DNA from: Salvelinus alpinus
Taxonomy: Eukaryota; Chordata; Actinopteri; Salmoniformes; Salmonidae
DNA length: 64,000 nucleotides
Direction: 5' to 3'
Assembly (NCBI RefSeq): GCF_045679555.1
Contig: NC_092088.1
Span: forward strand, 112,168,081-112,232,080
Under the pieces are notes generated by a model, which was not told the DNA's origin, searched no databases, and saw only the letters and a program-made list of their open reading frames with translations. Of the stretch, positions 1 through 13,285 are shown piece by piece. Position numbers and translations under genes: made by a program. How positions within the stretch are numbered: the first letter of the stretch is position 1; every line of letters starts with the position of its first letter.

Positions 1-1280
1 TAGTGGTAGTGGGGTGGTAGATACCTAGTCTCCATTATGGCTCTAATCTGATAGTGGTAGTGGGGTGGTAGATGCCTAGTGCCTTTATGGCTCTAATCTG
101 ATAGTGGTAGTGGGGTGGTAGATGCCTAGTGCCCTTATGGCTCTAATTTGATAGTGGTAGTGGGGTGGTAGTCTCCATTATGGCTCTAATCTGATAGTGG
201 TAGTGGGGTGGTAGATACCTAGTCTTCATTATGGCTCTAATCTGATAGTGGTAGTGGGGTGGTAGATACCTAGTCTCCATTATGGCTCTAATCTGGTAGT
301 GGTAGTGGTGTGGTAGATACCTAGTCTCCATTATCGCTCTAATCTGATAGTGGTAGTGGGGTGGTAGATGCCTAGTGCCTTTATGGCTCTAATCTGATAG
401 TGGTAGTGGGGTGGTAGATGCCTAGTCTCCATTATGGCTCTAATTTGGTAGTGGTAGTGGGGTGGTAGATACCTAGTCTCCATTATGGCTCTAATCTGGT
501 AGTGGTAGTGGGGTGGAAGATACCTAGTCTCCATTATGGCTCTAATCTGATAGTGGTAGTGGGGTGGTAGATACCTAGTCTCCATTATGGCTCTAATCTG
601 ATAGTGGTAGTGGGTTGGAAGATACCTAGTCTCCATTATGGCTCTAATCTGATGGTGGTAGATACCTAGTCTCCATTATGGCTCTAATCTGATAGTGGTA
701 GTGGTTTGGTAGATGCCTAGTGACTTTATGGCTCTAATCTGATAGTGGTAGTGGGGTGGTAGATGCCTAGTGCCCTTGTGGCTCTAATCTGATAGTGGTA
801 GGGGGTTGGTAGATACCTAGTCTCCATTATGGCTCTAATCTGATAGTGGTAGTGGGGTGGTAGATGCCTAGTGCCTTTATGGCTCTAATCTGATAGTGGT
901 AGTGGGGTGATAGATGCCTAGTGCCCTTATGGCTCTAATCTGATAGTGGTAGTGGGGTGGTAGATACCTAGTCTCCATTATGGCTCTAATCTGAAAGTGG
1001 TAGTGGGGTGGTAGATGCCTAGTTTCTTTATGGCTCTAATCTGATAGTGTTAGTGGGGTGGTAGATGCCAGGTGCCCATATGGCTCTAATTTTATAGAGG
1101 TAGTGGGGTGGTAGATACCTAGTCTCCATTATGGCTCTAATCTGGTAGTGGTAGTGGTGTGTTAGATACCTAGTCTCCATTATGGCTCTAATCTGGTAGT
1201 GGTAGTGGGTTGGTTGATACCTAGTCTCCATTATGGCTCTAATCTGATAGTGGTAGTGGGGTGGTAGATGTCTAGTGCCC

Positions 1281-3644
1281 TTATGGCTCTAATCTGATAG
1301 TTGTAGCGGGGTGGTAGATACCTAGTGCCCTAATGGCTCTAATCTGATAGTGGTAGTGGGGTGGTAGATACCTAGTCTCCATTATGGCTCTAATTTGGTA
1401 GTGGTAGTGGGGTGGTAGATACCTAGTCTCCATTATGGCTCTAATCTGGTAGTGGTAGTGGGGTGGAAGATACCTAGTCTCCATTATGGCTCTAATCTCA
1501 TAGTGGTAGTGGGGTGGTAGATACCTAGTCTCCATTATGGCTCTAATCTGGTAGTGGTAGTGGGGTGGTAGATACCTAGTCTCCATTATGGCTCTAATCT
1601 GATAGTGGTAGTGGGGTGGTAGATACCTAGTCTCCATTATGGCTCTAATCTGATAGTGGTAGTGGTTTGGTAGATGCCTAGTGACTTTATGGCTCTAATC
1701 TGATAGTGGTAGTGGGGTGGTAGATGCCTAGTGCCCTTGTGGCTCTAATCTGATAGTGGTAGGGGGGTGGTAGATACCTAGTCTCCATTATGGCTCTAAT
1801 CTGATAGTGGTAGTGGGGTGGTAGATGCCTAGTGCCTTTATGGCTCTAATCTGATAGTGGTAGTGGGGTGATAGATGCCTAGTGCCCTTATGGCTCTAAT
1901 CTGATAGTGGTAGTGGGGTGGTAGATACCTAGTCTCCATTATGGCTCTAATCTGATAGTGTTAGTGGGGGGGTAGATGGCAGGTGCCCTTATGGCTCTAA
2001 TTTTATAGAGGTAGTGGGGTGGTAGATACCTAGTCTCCATTATGGCTCTAATCTGATAGAGGTAGTGGGGTGGTAGATACCTAGTCTCCATTATGGTTCT
2101 AATCTGATAGTGGTAGTGGGTGGGTAGATACCTAGTCTCCATTATGGCTCTAATCTGATAGTGGTAGTGGGGTGGTAGATACCTAGTCTCCATTATGGCT
2201 CTAATCTGGTAGTGGTAGTGGTGTGGTAGATACCTAGTCTCCATTATGGCTCTAATCTGATAGTGGTAGTGGGGTGGTAGATGCCTAGTGCCTTTATGGC
2301 TCTAATCTGATAGTGGTAGTGGGGTGGTAGATGCCTAGTGCCCTTATGGCTCTAATCTGATAGTGGTAGTGGGGTGGTAGATACCTAGTCTCCATTATGG
2401 CTCTAATCTGATGGTGGTAGTGGGGTGGTAGATGCCTAATGCCCTTATGGCTCTAATCTGATAGTGGTAGTGTGGTGGTAGATGCCTAGTGCCCTTATGG
2501 CTCTAATCTGGTAGTGGTAGAGGGGTGGTAGATACCTAGTCTCCATTATGGCTCTAATCTTATAGTGGTAGTGGGGTGGTAGATACCTAGTCTCCATTAT
2601 GGCTCTAATCTGGTAGTGGTAGTGGTGTGGTAGATACCTAGTCTCCATTATGGCTCTAATGTGGTAGTGGGGTGGTAGATGCCTAGTGCCCTTATGGCTC
2701 TAATCTGATAGTGGCAGTGTGGTGGTAGTCTCCATTATGGCTCTAATCTGATAGTGGTAGTGGGGTGGTAGATACCTAGTCTCCATTATGGCTCTAATCT
2801 GATAGTGGTAGTGGGGTGGTAGATGCCTAGTGCCCTTATGGCTCTAATCTGGTAGTGGTAGAGGGGTGGTAGATACCTAGTCTCCATTATGGCTCTAATC
2901 TGATAGAGGTAGTGGGGTGGTAGATACCTAGTCTCCATTATGGTTCTAATCTGATAGTGGTAGTGGGTGGGTAGATACCTAGTCTCCATTATGGCTCTAA
3001 TCTGATAGTGGTAGTGGGGTGGTAGATACCTAGTCTCCATTATGGCTCTAATCTGGTAGTGGTAGTGGTGTGGTAGATACCTAGTCTCCATTATGGCTCT
3101 AATCTGATAATGGTAGTGGGGTGGTAGATGCCTAGTGCCTTTATGGCTCTAATCTGATAGTGGTAGTGGGGTGGTAGATGCCTAGTGCCCTTATGGCTCT
3201 AATCTGATAGTGGTAGTGGGGTGGTAGATGCCTAGTGCCTTTATGGCTCTAATCTGATAGTGGTAGTGGGGTGATAGATGCCTAGTGCCCTTATGGCTCT
3301 AATCTGATAGTGGTAGTGGGGTGGTAGATACCTAGTCTCCATTATGGCTCTAATCTGAAAGTGGTAGTGGGGTGGTAGATGCCTAGTTTCTTTATGGCTA
3401 TAATCTGATAGTGTTAGTGGGGTGGTAGATGCCAGGTGCCCATATGGCTCTAATTTTATAGAGGTAGTGGGGTGGTAGATACCTAGTCTCCATTATGGCT
3501 CTAATCTGGTAGTGGTAGTGGTGTGTTAGATACCTAGTCTCCATTATGGCTCTAATCTGGTAGTGGTAGTGGGTTGGTAGATACCTAGTCTCCATTATGG
3601 CTCTAATCTGATAGTGGTAGTGGGGTGGTAGATGTCTAGTGCCC
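1281..3644. repeat. Higher-order repeat copy 1 (2364 bp)
   Basis: It runs from the AGTTGTAGCGGGG anchor to the next anchor. It contains the GATGGCAGGTGCCC marker near 1974, and is 101 bp longer than copy 2, which equals one 51-bp plus one 50-bp unit. From about position 2070 onward it matches copy 2 at a constant offset of 2263 bp, for example TTATGGTTCT at 2091 and 4354. Against copy 3 the offset is 4627 bp over at least 1281-3090. Confidence 0.85.
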
Positions 3645-5907
3645 TTATGGCTCTAATCTGATAGTTGTAGCGGGGTGGTAGATACCTAGTGCCCTTATGG
3701 CTCTAATCTGATAGTGGTAGTGGGGTGGTAGATACCTAGTCTCCATTATGGCTCTAATTTGGTAGTGGTAGTGGGGTGGTAGATACCTAGTCTCCATTAT
3801 GGCTCTAATCTGGTAGTGGTAGTGGGGTGGAAGATACCTAGTCTCCATTATGGCTCTAATCTCATAGTGGTAGTGGGGTGGTAGATACCTAGTCTCCATT
3901 ATGGCTCTAATCTGGTAGTGGTAGTGGGGTGGTAGATACCTAGTCTCCATTATGGCTCTAATCTGATAGTGGTAGTGGGGTGGTAGATACCTAGTCTCCA
4001 TTATGGCTCTAATCTGATAGTGGTAGTGGTTTGGTAGATGCCTAGTGACTTTATGGCTCTAATCTGATAGTGGTAGTGGGGTGGTAGATGCCTAGTGCCC
4101 TTGTGGCTCTAATCTGATAGTGGTAGGGGGGTGGTAGATACCTAGTCTCCATTATGGCTCTAATCTGATAGTGGTAGTGGGGTGGTAGATGCCTAGTGCC
4201 TTTATGGCTCTAATCTGATAGTGGTAGTGGGGTGATAGATGCCTAGTGCCCTTATGGCTCTAATCTGATAGTGGTAGTGGGGTGGTAGATACCTAGTCTC
4301 CATTATGGCTCTAATCTGATAGTGGTAGTGGGGTGGTAGATACCTAGTCTCCATTATGGTTCTAATCTGATAGTGGTAGTGGGTGGGTAGATACCTAGTC
4401 TCCATTATGGCTCTAATCTGATAGTGGTAGTGGGGTGGTAGATACCTAGTCTCCATTATGGCTCTAATCTGGTAGTGGTAGTGGTGTGGTAGATACCTAG
4501 TCTCCATTATGGCTCTAATCTGATAGTGGTAGTGGGGTGGTAGATGCCTAGTGCCTTTATGGCTCTAATCTGATAGTGGTAGTGGGGTGGTAGATGCCTA
4601 GTGCCCTTATGGCTCTAATCTGATAGTGGTAGTGGGGTGGTAGATACCTAGTCTCCATTATGGCTCTAATCTGATGGTGGTAGTGGGGTGGTAGATGCCT
4701 AATGCCCTTATGGCTCTAATCTGATAGTGGTAGTGTGGTGGTAGATGCCTAGTGCCCTTATGGCTCTAATCTGGTAGTGGTAGAGGGGTGGTAGATACCT
4801 AGTCTCCATTATGGCTCTAATCTTATAGTGGTAGTGGGGTGGTAGATACCTAGTCTCCATTATGGCTCTAATCTGGTAGTGGTAGTGGTGTGGTAGATAC
4901 CTAGTCTCCATTATGGCTCTAATGTGGTAGTGGGGTGGTAGATGCCTAGTGCCCTTATGGCTCTAATCTGATAGTGGCAGTGTGGTGGTAGTCTCCATTA
5001 TGGCTCTAATCTGATAGTGGTAGTGGGGTGGTAGATACCTAGTCTCCATTATGGCTCTAATCTGATAGTGGTAGTGGGGTGGTAGATGCCTAGTGCCCTT
5101 ATGGCTCTAATCTGGTAGTGGTAGAGGGGTGGTAGATACCTAGTCTCCATTATGGCTCTAATCTGATAGAGGTAGTGGGGTGGTAGATACCTAGTCTCCA
5201 TTATGGTTCTAATCTGATAGTGGTAGTGGGTGGGTAGATACCTAGTCTCCATTATGGCTCTAATCTGATAGTGGTAGTGGGGTGGTAGATACCTAGTCTC
5301 CATTATGGCTCTAATCTGGTAGTGGTAGTGGTGTGGTAGATACCTAGTCTCCATTATGGCTCTAATCTGATAATGGTAGTGGGGTGGTAGATGCCTAGTG
5401 CCTTTATGGCTCTAATCTGATAGTGGTAGTGGGGTGGTAGATGCCTAGTGCCCTTATGGCTCTAATCTGATAGTGGTAGTGGGGTGGTAGATGCCTAGTG
5501 CCTTTATGGCTCTAATCTGATAGTGGTAGTGGGGTGATAGATGCCTAGTGCCCTTATGGCTCTAATCTGATAGTGGTAGTGGGGTGGTAGATACCTAGTC
5601 TCCATTATGGCTCTAATCTGAAAGTGGTAGTGGGGTGGTAGATGCCTAGTTTCTTTATGGCTATAATCTGATAGTGTTAGTGGGGTGGTAGATGCCAGGT
5701 GCCCATATGGCTCTAATTTTATAGAGGTAGTGGGGTGGTAGATACCTAGTCTCCATTATGGCTCTAATCTGGTAGTGGTAGTGGTGTGTTAGATACCTAG
5801 TCTCCATTATGGCTCTAATCTGGTAGTGGTAGTGGGTTGGTAGATACCTAGTCTCCATTATGGCTCTAATCTGATAGTGGTAGTGGGGTGGTAGATGTCT
5901 AGTGCCC
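3645..5907. repeat. Higher-order repeat copy 2 (2263 bp)
   Basis: This copy is in register with its left neighbour at exactly 2263 bp over about 2070-4310, so 2070-4332 and 4333-6595 are adjacent direct copies. It lacks the GATGGCAGGTGCCC unit that copies 1 and 3 carry, consistent with a two-unit (101-bp) deletion there. It keeps the deletion-unit pair near 4921-5000. Confidence 0.85.
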
Positions 5908-8900
5908 TTATGGCTCTAATCTGATAGTTGTAGCGGGGTGGTAGATACCTAGTGCCCTTATGGCTCTAATCTGATAGTGGTAGTGGGGTGGTAGATACCT
6001 AGTCTCCATTATGGCTCTAATTTGGTAGTGGTAGTGGGGTGGTAGATACCTAGTCTCCATTATGGCTCTAATCTGGTAGTGGTAGTGGGGTGGAAGATAC
6101 CTAGTCTCCATTATGGCTCTAATCTCATAGTGGTAGTGGGGTGGTAGATACCTAGTCTCCATTATGGCTCTAATCTGGTAGTGGTAGTGGGGTGGTAGAT
6201 ACCTAGTCTCCATTATGGCTCTAATCTGATAGTGGTAGTGGGGTGGTAGATACCTAGTCTCCATTATGGCTCTAATCTGATAGTGGTAGTGGTTTGGTAG
6301 ATGCCTAGTGACTTTATGGCTCTAATCTGATAGTGGTAGTGGGGTGGTAGATGCCTAGTGCCCTTGTGGCTCTAATCTGATAGTGGTAGGGGGGTGGTAG
6401 ATACCTAGTCTCCATTATGGCTCTAATCTGATAGTGGTAGTGGGGTGGTAGATGCCTAGTGCCTTTATGGCTCTAATCTGATAGTGGTAGTGGGGTGATA
6501 GATGCCTAGTGCCCTTATGGCTCTAATCTGATAGTGGTAGTGGGGTGGTAGATACCTAGTCTCCATTATGGCTCTAATCTGATAGTGTTAGTGGGGGGGT
6601 AGATGGCAGGTGCCCTTATGGCTCTAATTTTATAGAGGTAGTGGGGTGGTAGATACCTAGTCTCCATTATGGCTCTAATCTGATAGAGGTAGTGGGGTGG
6701 TAGATACCTAGTCTCCATTATGGTTCTAATCTGATAGTGGTAGTGGGTGGGTAGATACCTAGTCTCCATTATGGCTCTAATCTGATAGTGGTAGTGGGGT
6801 GGTAGATACCTAGTCTCCATTATGGCTCTAATCTGGTAGTGGTAGTGGTGTGGTAGATACCTAGTCTCCATTATGGCTCTAATCTGATAGTGGTAGTGGG
6901 GTGGTAGATGCCTAGTGCCTTTATGGCTCTAATCTGATAGTGGTAGTGGGGTGGTAGATGCCTAGTGCCCTTATGGCTCTAATCTGATAGTGGTAGTGGG
7001 GTGGTAGATACCTAGTCTCCATTATGGCTCTAATCTGATGGTGGTAGTGGGGTGGTAGATGCCTAATGCCCTTATGGCTCTAATCTGATAGTTGTAGTGT
7101 GGTGGTAGATGCCTAGTGCCCTTATGGCTCTAATCTGGTAGTGGTAGAGGGGTGGTAGATACCTAGTCTCCATTATGGCTCTAATCTTATAGTGGTAGTG
7201 GGGTGGTAGATACCTAGTCTCCATTATGGCTCTAATCTGGTAGTGGTAGTGGTGTGGTAGATACCTAGTCTCCATTATGGCTCTAATGTGGTAGTGGGGT
7301 GGTAGATGCCTAGTGCCCTTATGGCTCTAATCTGATAGTGGCAGTGTGGTGGTAGTCTCCATTATGGCTCTAATCTGATAGTGGTAGTGCGGTGGTAGAT
7401 ACCTAGTCTCCATTATGGCTCTAATCTGATAGTGGTAGTGGGGTGGTAGATGCCTAGTGCCCTTATGGCTCTAATCTGGTATTGGTAGAGGGGTGGTAGA
7501 TACCTAGTCTCCATTATGGCTCTAATCTGATAGAGGTAGTGGGGTGGTAGATACCTAGTCTCCATTATGGTTCTAATCTGATAGTGGTAGTGGGTGGGTA
7601 GATACCTAGTCTCCATTATGGCTCTAATCTGATAGTGGTAGTGGGGTGGTAGATACCTAGTCTCCATTATGGCTCTAATCTGGTAGTGGTAGTGGTTTGG
7701 TAGATACCTAGTCTCCATTATGGCTCTAATCTGATAGTGGTAGTGGGGTGGTAGATGCCTAGTGCCTTTATGGCTCTAATCTGATAGTGGTAGTGGGGTG
7801 GTAGATGCCTAGTGCCCTTATGGCTCTAATCTGGTAGTGGTAGAGGGGTGGTAGATACCTAGTCTCCATTATGGCTCTAATCTGATAGTGGTAGTGGGGT
7901 GGTAGATACCTAGTCTCCATTATGGCTCTAATCTGATGGTGGTAGTGGGGTGGTAGATGCCTAATGCCCTTATGGCTCTAATCTGATAGTTGTAGTGTGG
8001 TGGTAGATGCCTAGTGCCCTTATGGCTCTAATCTGGTAGTGGTAGAGGGGTGGTAGATACCTAGTCTCCATTATGGCTCTAATCTTATAGTGGTAGTGGG
8101 GTGGTAGATACCTAGTCTCCATTATGGCTCTAATCTGGTAGTGGTAGTGGTGTGGTAGATACCTAGTCTCCATTATGGCTCTAATGTGGTAGTGGGGTGG
8201 TAGATGCCTAGTGCCCTTATGGCTCTAATCTGATAGTGGCAGTGTGGTGGTAGTCTCCATTATGGCTCTAATCTGATAGTGGTAGTGGGGTGGTAGATAC
8301 CTAGTCTCCATTATGGCTCTAATCTGATAGTGGTAGTGGGGTGGTAGATGCCTAGTGCCCTTATGGCTCTAATCTGGTATTGGTAGAGGGGTGGTAGATA
8401 CCTAGTCTCCATTATGGCTCTAATCTGATAGAGGTAGTGGGGTGGTAGATACCTAGTCTCCATTATGGTTCTAATCTGATAGTGGTAGTGGGTGGGTAGA
8501 TACCTAGTCTCCATTATGGCTCTAATCTGATAGTGGTAGTGGGGTGGTAGATACCTAGTCTCCATTATGGCTCTAATCTGGTAGTGGTAGTGGTGTGGTA
8601 GATACCTAGTCTCCATTATGGCTCTAATCTGATAGTGGTAGTGGGGTGGTAGATGCCTAGTGCCTTTATGGCTCTAATCTGATAGTGGTAGTGGGGTGGT
8701 AGATGCCTAGTGCCCTTATGGCTCTAATCTGATAGTGGTAGTGGGGTGGTAGATACCTAGTCTCCATTATGGCTCTAATCTGAAAGTGGTAGTGGGGTGG
8801 TAGATGCCTAGTTTCTTTATGGCTATAATCTGATAGTGTTAGTGGGGTGGTAGATGCCAGGTGCCCATATGGCTCTAATTTTATAGAGGTAGTGGGGTGG

Positions 8901-9069
8901 TAGATACCTAGTCTCCATTATGGCTCTAATCTGGTAGTGGTAGTGGTGTGTTAGATACCTAGTCTCCATTATGGCTCTAATCTGGTAGTGGTAGTGGGTT
9001 GGTAGATACCTAGTCTCCATTATGGCTCTAATCTGATAGTGGTAGTGGGGTGGTAGATGTCTAGTGCCC
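5908..9069. repeat. Higher-order repeat copy 3 with internal 898-bp duplication (3162 bp)
   Basis: The anchor-to-anchor length is about 899 bp above the basic period. The excess is explained by an internal direct duplication: CTGATGGTGGTAG occurs near 7037 and again 898 bp later near 7935, and the blocks at 7072-7718 recur at 7970-8616. The GATGGCAGGTGCCC marker is present near 6600. Confidence 0.83.
7000..8730. repeat. 898-bp tandem duplication inside copy 3
   Basis: Two adjacent copies at an offset of 898 bp share rare markers in the same order: GCCTAATGCCC, the TATAGTTGTAGTGTGG variant, the 6-bp deletion unit AATGTGGTAGTGGGG, and the 43-bp unit after TGGCAGTGTGG. The match fades near 7000/7900 on the left and 7830/8730 on the right, where unit types begin to differ. 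Confidence 0.8.
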
Positions 9070-12000
9070 TTATGGCTCTAATCTGATAGTTGTAGCGGGG
9101 TGGTAGATATCTAGTGCCCTTATGGCTCTAATCTGATAGTGGTAGTGGGGTGGTAGATACCTAGTCTCCATTATGGCTCTAATTTGGTAGTGGTAGTGGG
9201 GTGGTAGATACCTAGTCTCCATTATGGCTCTAATCTGGTAGTGGTAGTGGGGTGGAAGATACCTAGTCTCCATTATGGCTCTAATCTCATAGTGGTAGTG
9301 GGGTGGTAGATACCTAGTCTCCATTATGGCTCTAATCTGGTAGTGGTAGTGGGGTGGTAGATACCTAGTCTCCATTATGGCTCTAATCTGATAGTGGTAG
9401 TGGGGTGGTAGATACCTAGTCTCCATTATGGCTCTAATCTGATAGTGGTAGTGGTTTGGTAGATGCCTAGTGACTTTATGGCTCTAATCTGATAGTGGTA
9501 GTGGGGTGGTAGATGCCTATTGCCCTTGTGGCTCTAATCTGATAGTGGTAGGGGGGTGGTAGATACCTAGTCTCCATTATGGCTCTAATCTGGTAGTGGT
9601 AGTGGGGTGGTAGATACCTAGTGCCTTTATGGCTCTAATCTGATAGTGGTAGTGGGGTGATAGATGCCTAGTGCCCTTATGGCTCTAATCTGATAGTGGT
9701 AGTGGGGTGGTAGATACCTAGTCTCCATTATGGCTCTAATCTGATAGTGTTAGTGGGGGGGTAGATGGCAGGTGCCCTTATGGCTCTAATTTTATAGAGG
9801 TAGTGGGGTGGTAGATACCTAGTCTCCATTATGGCTCTAATCTGATAGAGGTAGTGGGGTGGTAGATACCTAGTCTCCATTATGGTTCTAATCTGATAGT
9901 GGTAGTGGGTGGGTAGATACCTAGTCTCCATTATGGCTCTAATCTGATAGTGGTAGTGGGGTGGTAGATACCTAGTCTCCATTAAGGCTCTAATCTGGTA
10001 GTGGTAGTGGTGTGGTAGATACCTAGTCTCCATTATGGCTCTAATCTGATAGTGGTAGTGGGGTGGTAGATGCCTAGTGCCTTTATGGCTCTAATCTGAT
10101 AGTGGTAGTGGGGTGATAGATGCCTAGTGCCCTTATGGCTCTAATCTGATAGTGGTAGTGGGGTGGTAGATACCTAGTCTCCATTATGGCTCTAATCTGA
10201 TAGTGTTAGTGGGGGGGTAGATGGCAGGTGCCCTTATGGCTCTAATTTTATAGAGGTAGTGGGGTGGTAGATACCTAGTCTCCATTATGGCTCTAATCTG
10301 ATAGAGGTAGTGGGGTGGTAGATACCTAGTCTCCATTATGGTTCTAATCTGATAGTGGTAGTGGGTGGGTAGATACCTAGTCTCCATTATGGCTCTAATC
10401 TGATAGTGGTAGTGGGGTGGTAGATACCTAGTCTCCATTAAGGCTCTAATCTGGTAGTGGTAGTGGTGTGGTAGATACCTAGTCTCCATTATGGCTCTAA
10501 TCTGATAGTGGTAGTGGGGTGGTAGATGCCTAGTGCCTTTATGGCTCTAATCTGATAGTGGTAGTGGGGTGGTAGATGCCTAGTGCCCTTATGGCTCTAA
10601 TCTGATAGTGGTAGTGGGGTGGTAGATACCTAGTCTCCATTATGGCTCTAATCTGATAGTGGTAGTGGGGTGGTAGATGCCTAGTCTCCATTATGGCTCT
10701 AATGTGGTAGTGGGGTGGTAGATGCCTAGTGCCCTTATGGCTCTAATCTGATAGTGGCAGTGTGGTGGTAGTCTCCATTATGGCTCTAATCTGATAGTGG
10801 TAGTGGGGTGGTAGATACCTAGTCTCCATTATGGCTCTAATCTGATAGTGGTAGTGGGGTGGTAGATGCCTAGTGCTTTTATGGCTCTAATCTGATAGTG
10901 GTAGTGGGGTGATAGATGCCTAGTGCCGTTATGGCTCTAATCTGATAGTGGTACTGGGGTGGTAGATACCTAGTCTCCATTATGGCTCTAATCTGATAGT
11001 GGTAGTGGTGTGGTAGATGCCAAGTGCCCTTATGGCTCTAATCTTATAGAGGTAGTGCGGTGGTAGATACCTAGTCTCCATTATGGCTCTAATCTGATAG
11101 AGGTAGTGGGGTGGTAGATACCTAGTCTCCATTATGGTTCTAATCTGATAGTGGTAGTGGGTGGGTAGATACCTAGTCTCCATTATGGCTCTAATCTGAT
11201 AGTGGTAGTGGGGTGGTAGATACCTAGTCTCCATTATGGCTCTAATCTGGTAGTGGTAGTGGTGTGGTAGATACCTAGTCTCCATTATGGCTCTAATCTG
11301 ATAGTGGTAGTGGGGTGGTAGATGCCTAGTGCCTTTATGGCTCTAATCTGATAGTGGTAGTGGGGTGGTAGATGCCTAGTGCCCTTATGGCTCTAATCTG
11401 ATAGTGGTAGTGGGGTGGTAGATACCTAGTCTCCATTATGGCTCTAATCTGGTAGTGGTAGTGGTGTGGTAGATACCTAGTCTCCATTATGGCTCTAATG
11501 TGGTAGTGGGGTGGTAGATGCCTAGTGCCCTTATGGCTCTAATCTGATAGTGGCAGTGTGGTGGTAGTCTCCATTATGGCTCTAATCTGATAGTGGTAGT
11601 GGGGTGGTAGATACCTAGTCTCCATTATGGCTCTAATCTGATAGTGGTAGTGGGGTGGTAGATGCCTAGTGCTTTTATGGCTCTAATCTGATAGTGGTAG
11701 TGGGGTGGTAGATGCCTAGTGCCGTTATGGCTCTAATCTGATAGTGGTAGTGGGGTGGTAGATACCTAGTCTCCATTATGGCTCTAATCTGATAGTGGTA
11801 GTGGGGTGGTAGATGCCTAGTGCCTTTATGGCTCTAATCTGATAGTGGTAGTGGGGTGGTAGATGCCAAGTGCCCTTATGGCTCTAATCTTATAGAGGTA
11901 GTGGGGTGGTAGATACCTAGTCTCCATTATGGCTCTAATCTGATAGTGGTAGTGGGGTGGTAGATACCTAGTCTCCATTATGGCTCTAATCTGATAGTGG

Positions 12001-13285
12001 TAGTGGGGTGGTAGATACCTAGTCTCCATTATGGCTCTAATCTGATAGTGGTAGTGGGGTGGTAGATACCTAGTCTCCATTATGGCTCTAATCTGATAGT
12101 GGTAGTGGGGTGGTAGATACCTAGTGCCTTTATGGCTCTAATCTGATAGTGGTAGTGGGGTGGTAGATACCTAGTCTCCATTATGGCTCTAATCTGATAG
12201 TGGTAGTGGGGTGGTAGATGCCTAGTGCCTTTATGGCTCTAATCTGATAGTGGTAGTGGGGTGGTAGATACCTAGTCTCCATTATGGCTCTAATCTGATA
12301 GTGGTAGTGGGGTGGTAGATACCTAGTGCCTTTATGGCTCTAATCTGATAGTGGTAGTGGGGTGGTAGATACCTAGTCTCCATTATGGCTCTAATCTGAT
12401 AGCGGTAGTGGGGTGGTAGATGCCTAGTGCCTTTATGGCTCTAATCTGATAGTGGTAGTGGGGTGGTAGATGCCAAGTGCCCTTATGGCTCTAATCTTAT
12501 AGAGGTAGTGGGGTGGTAGATACCTAGTCTCCATTATGGCTCTAATCTGATAGAGGTAGTGGGGTGGTAGATACCTAGTCTCCATTATGGCTCTAATCTG
12601 ATAGTGGTAGTGGGGTGGTAGATACCTAGTCTCCATTATGGCTCTAATCTGATAGTGGTAGTGGGGTGGTAGATACCTAGTCTCCATTATGGCTCTAATC
12701 TGATAGTGGTAGTGGGGTGGTAGATACCTAGTGCCTTTATGGCTCTAATCTGATAGTGGTAGTGGGGTGGTAGATGCCTAGTGCCCTTATGGCTCTAATC
12801 TGATAGTGGTAGTGGGGTGGTAGATACCTAGTCTCCATTATGGCTCTAATCTGATAGTGGTAGAGGGTTGGTAGATACCTAGTCTCCATTATGGCTCTAA
12901 TCTGATAGTGGTAGTGGGGTGGTAGATACCTAGTCTCCATTATGGCTCTAATCTGGTAGTGGTATTGGTGTGGTAGATACCTAGTCTCCATTATGGCTCT
13001 AATCTGATAGTGGTAGTGGGGTGGTAGATGCCTAGTGCCTTTATGGCTCTAATCTGATAGTGGTAGTGGGGTGGGAGATGCCTAGTGCCCTTATGGCTCT
13101 AATCTGATAGTGGTAGTGGGGTGGTAGTCTCCATTATGGCTCTAATCTGATAGTGGTAGTGGGGTGGTAGATACCTAGTCTTCATTATGGCTCTAATCTG
13201 ATAGTGGTAGTGGGTTGGTAGATACCTAGTCTCCATTATGGCTCTAATCTGATAGTGGTAGTGGGGTGGTAGATGTCTAGTGCCC
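9070..13285. repeat. Higher-order repeat copy 4, expanded (4216 bp)
   Basis: It begins with the usual anchor and contains a 456-bp tandem duplication, then a stretch (about 10.7-13.2 kb) rich in runs of type-A units and in a GATGCCAAGTGCCC variant. The first part, about 8.8-10.85 kb, matches 18.3-20.3 kb at an offset of 9454-9455 bp. The block at 10980-11285 recurs at 25804-26109 (offset 14824). Confidence 0.8.
9650..10570. repeat. 456-bp tandem duplication (nine units) in copy 4
   Basis: The block beginning at 9728 recurs at 10184, both with the GATGGCAGGTGCCC unit, the TATGGTTCTAATC variant, the GTGGGTGGGTAG variant and the unusual CATTAAGGCTC. The period of 456 bp equals six 51-bp units plus three 50-bp units. 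The same 456-bp duplication is present at 19183/19639 and 24501/24957, so it arose once and was then copied with larger blocks. Confidence 0.85.
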
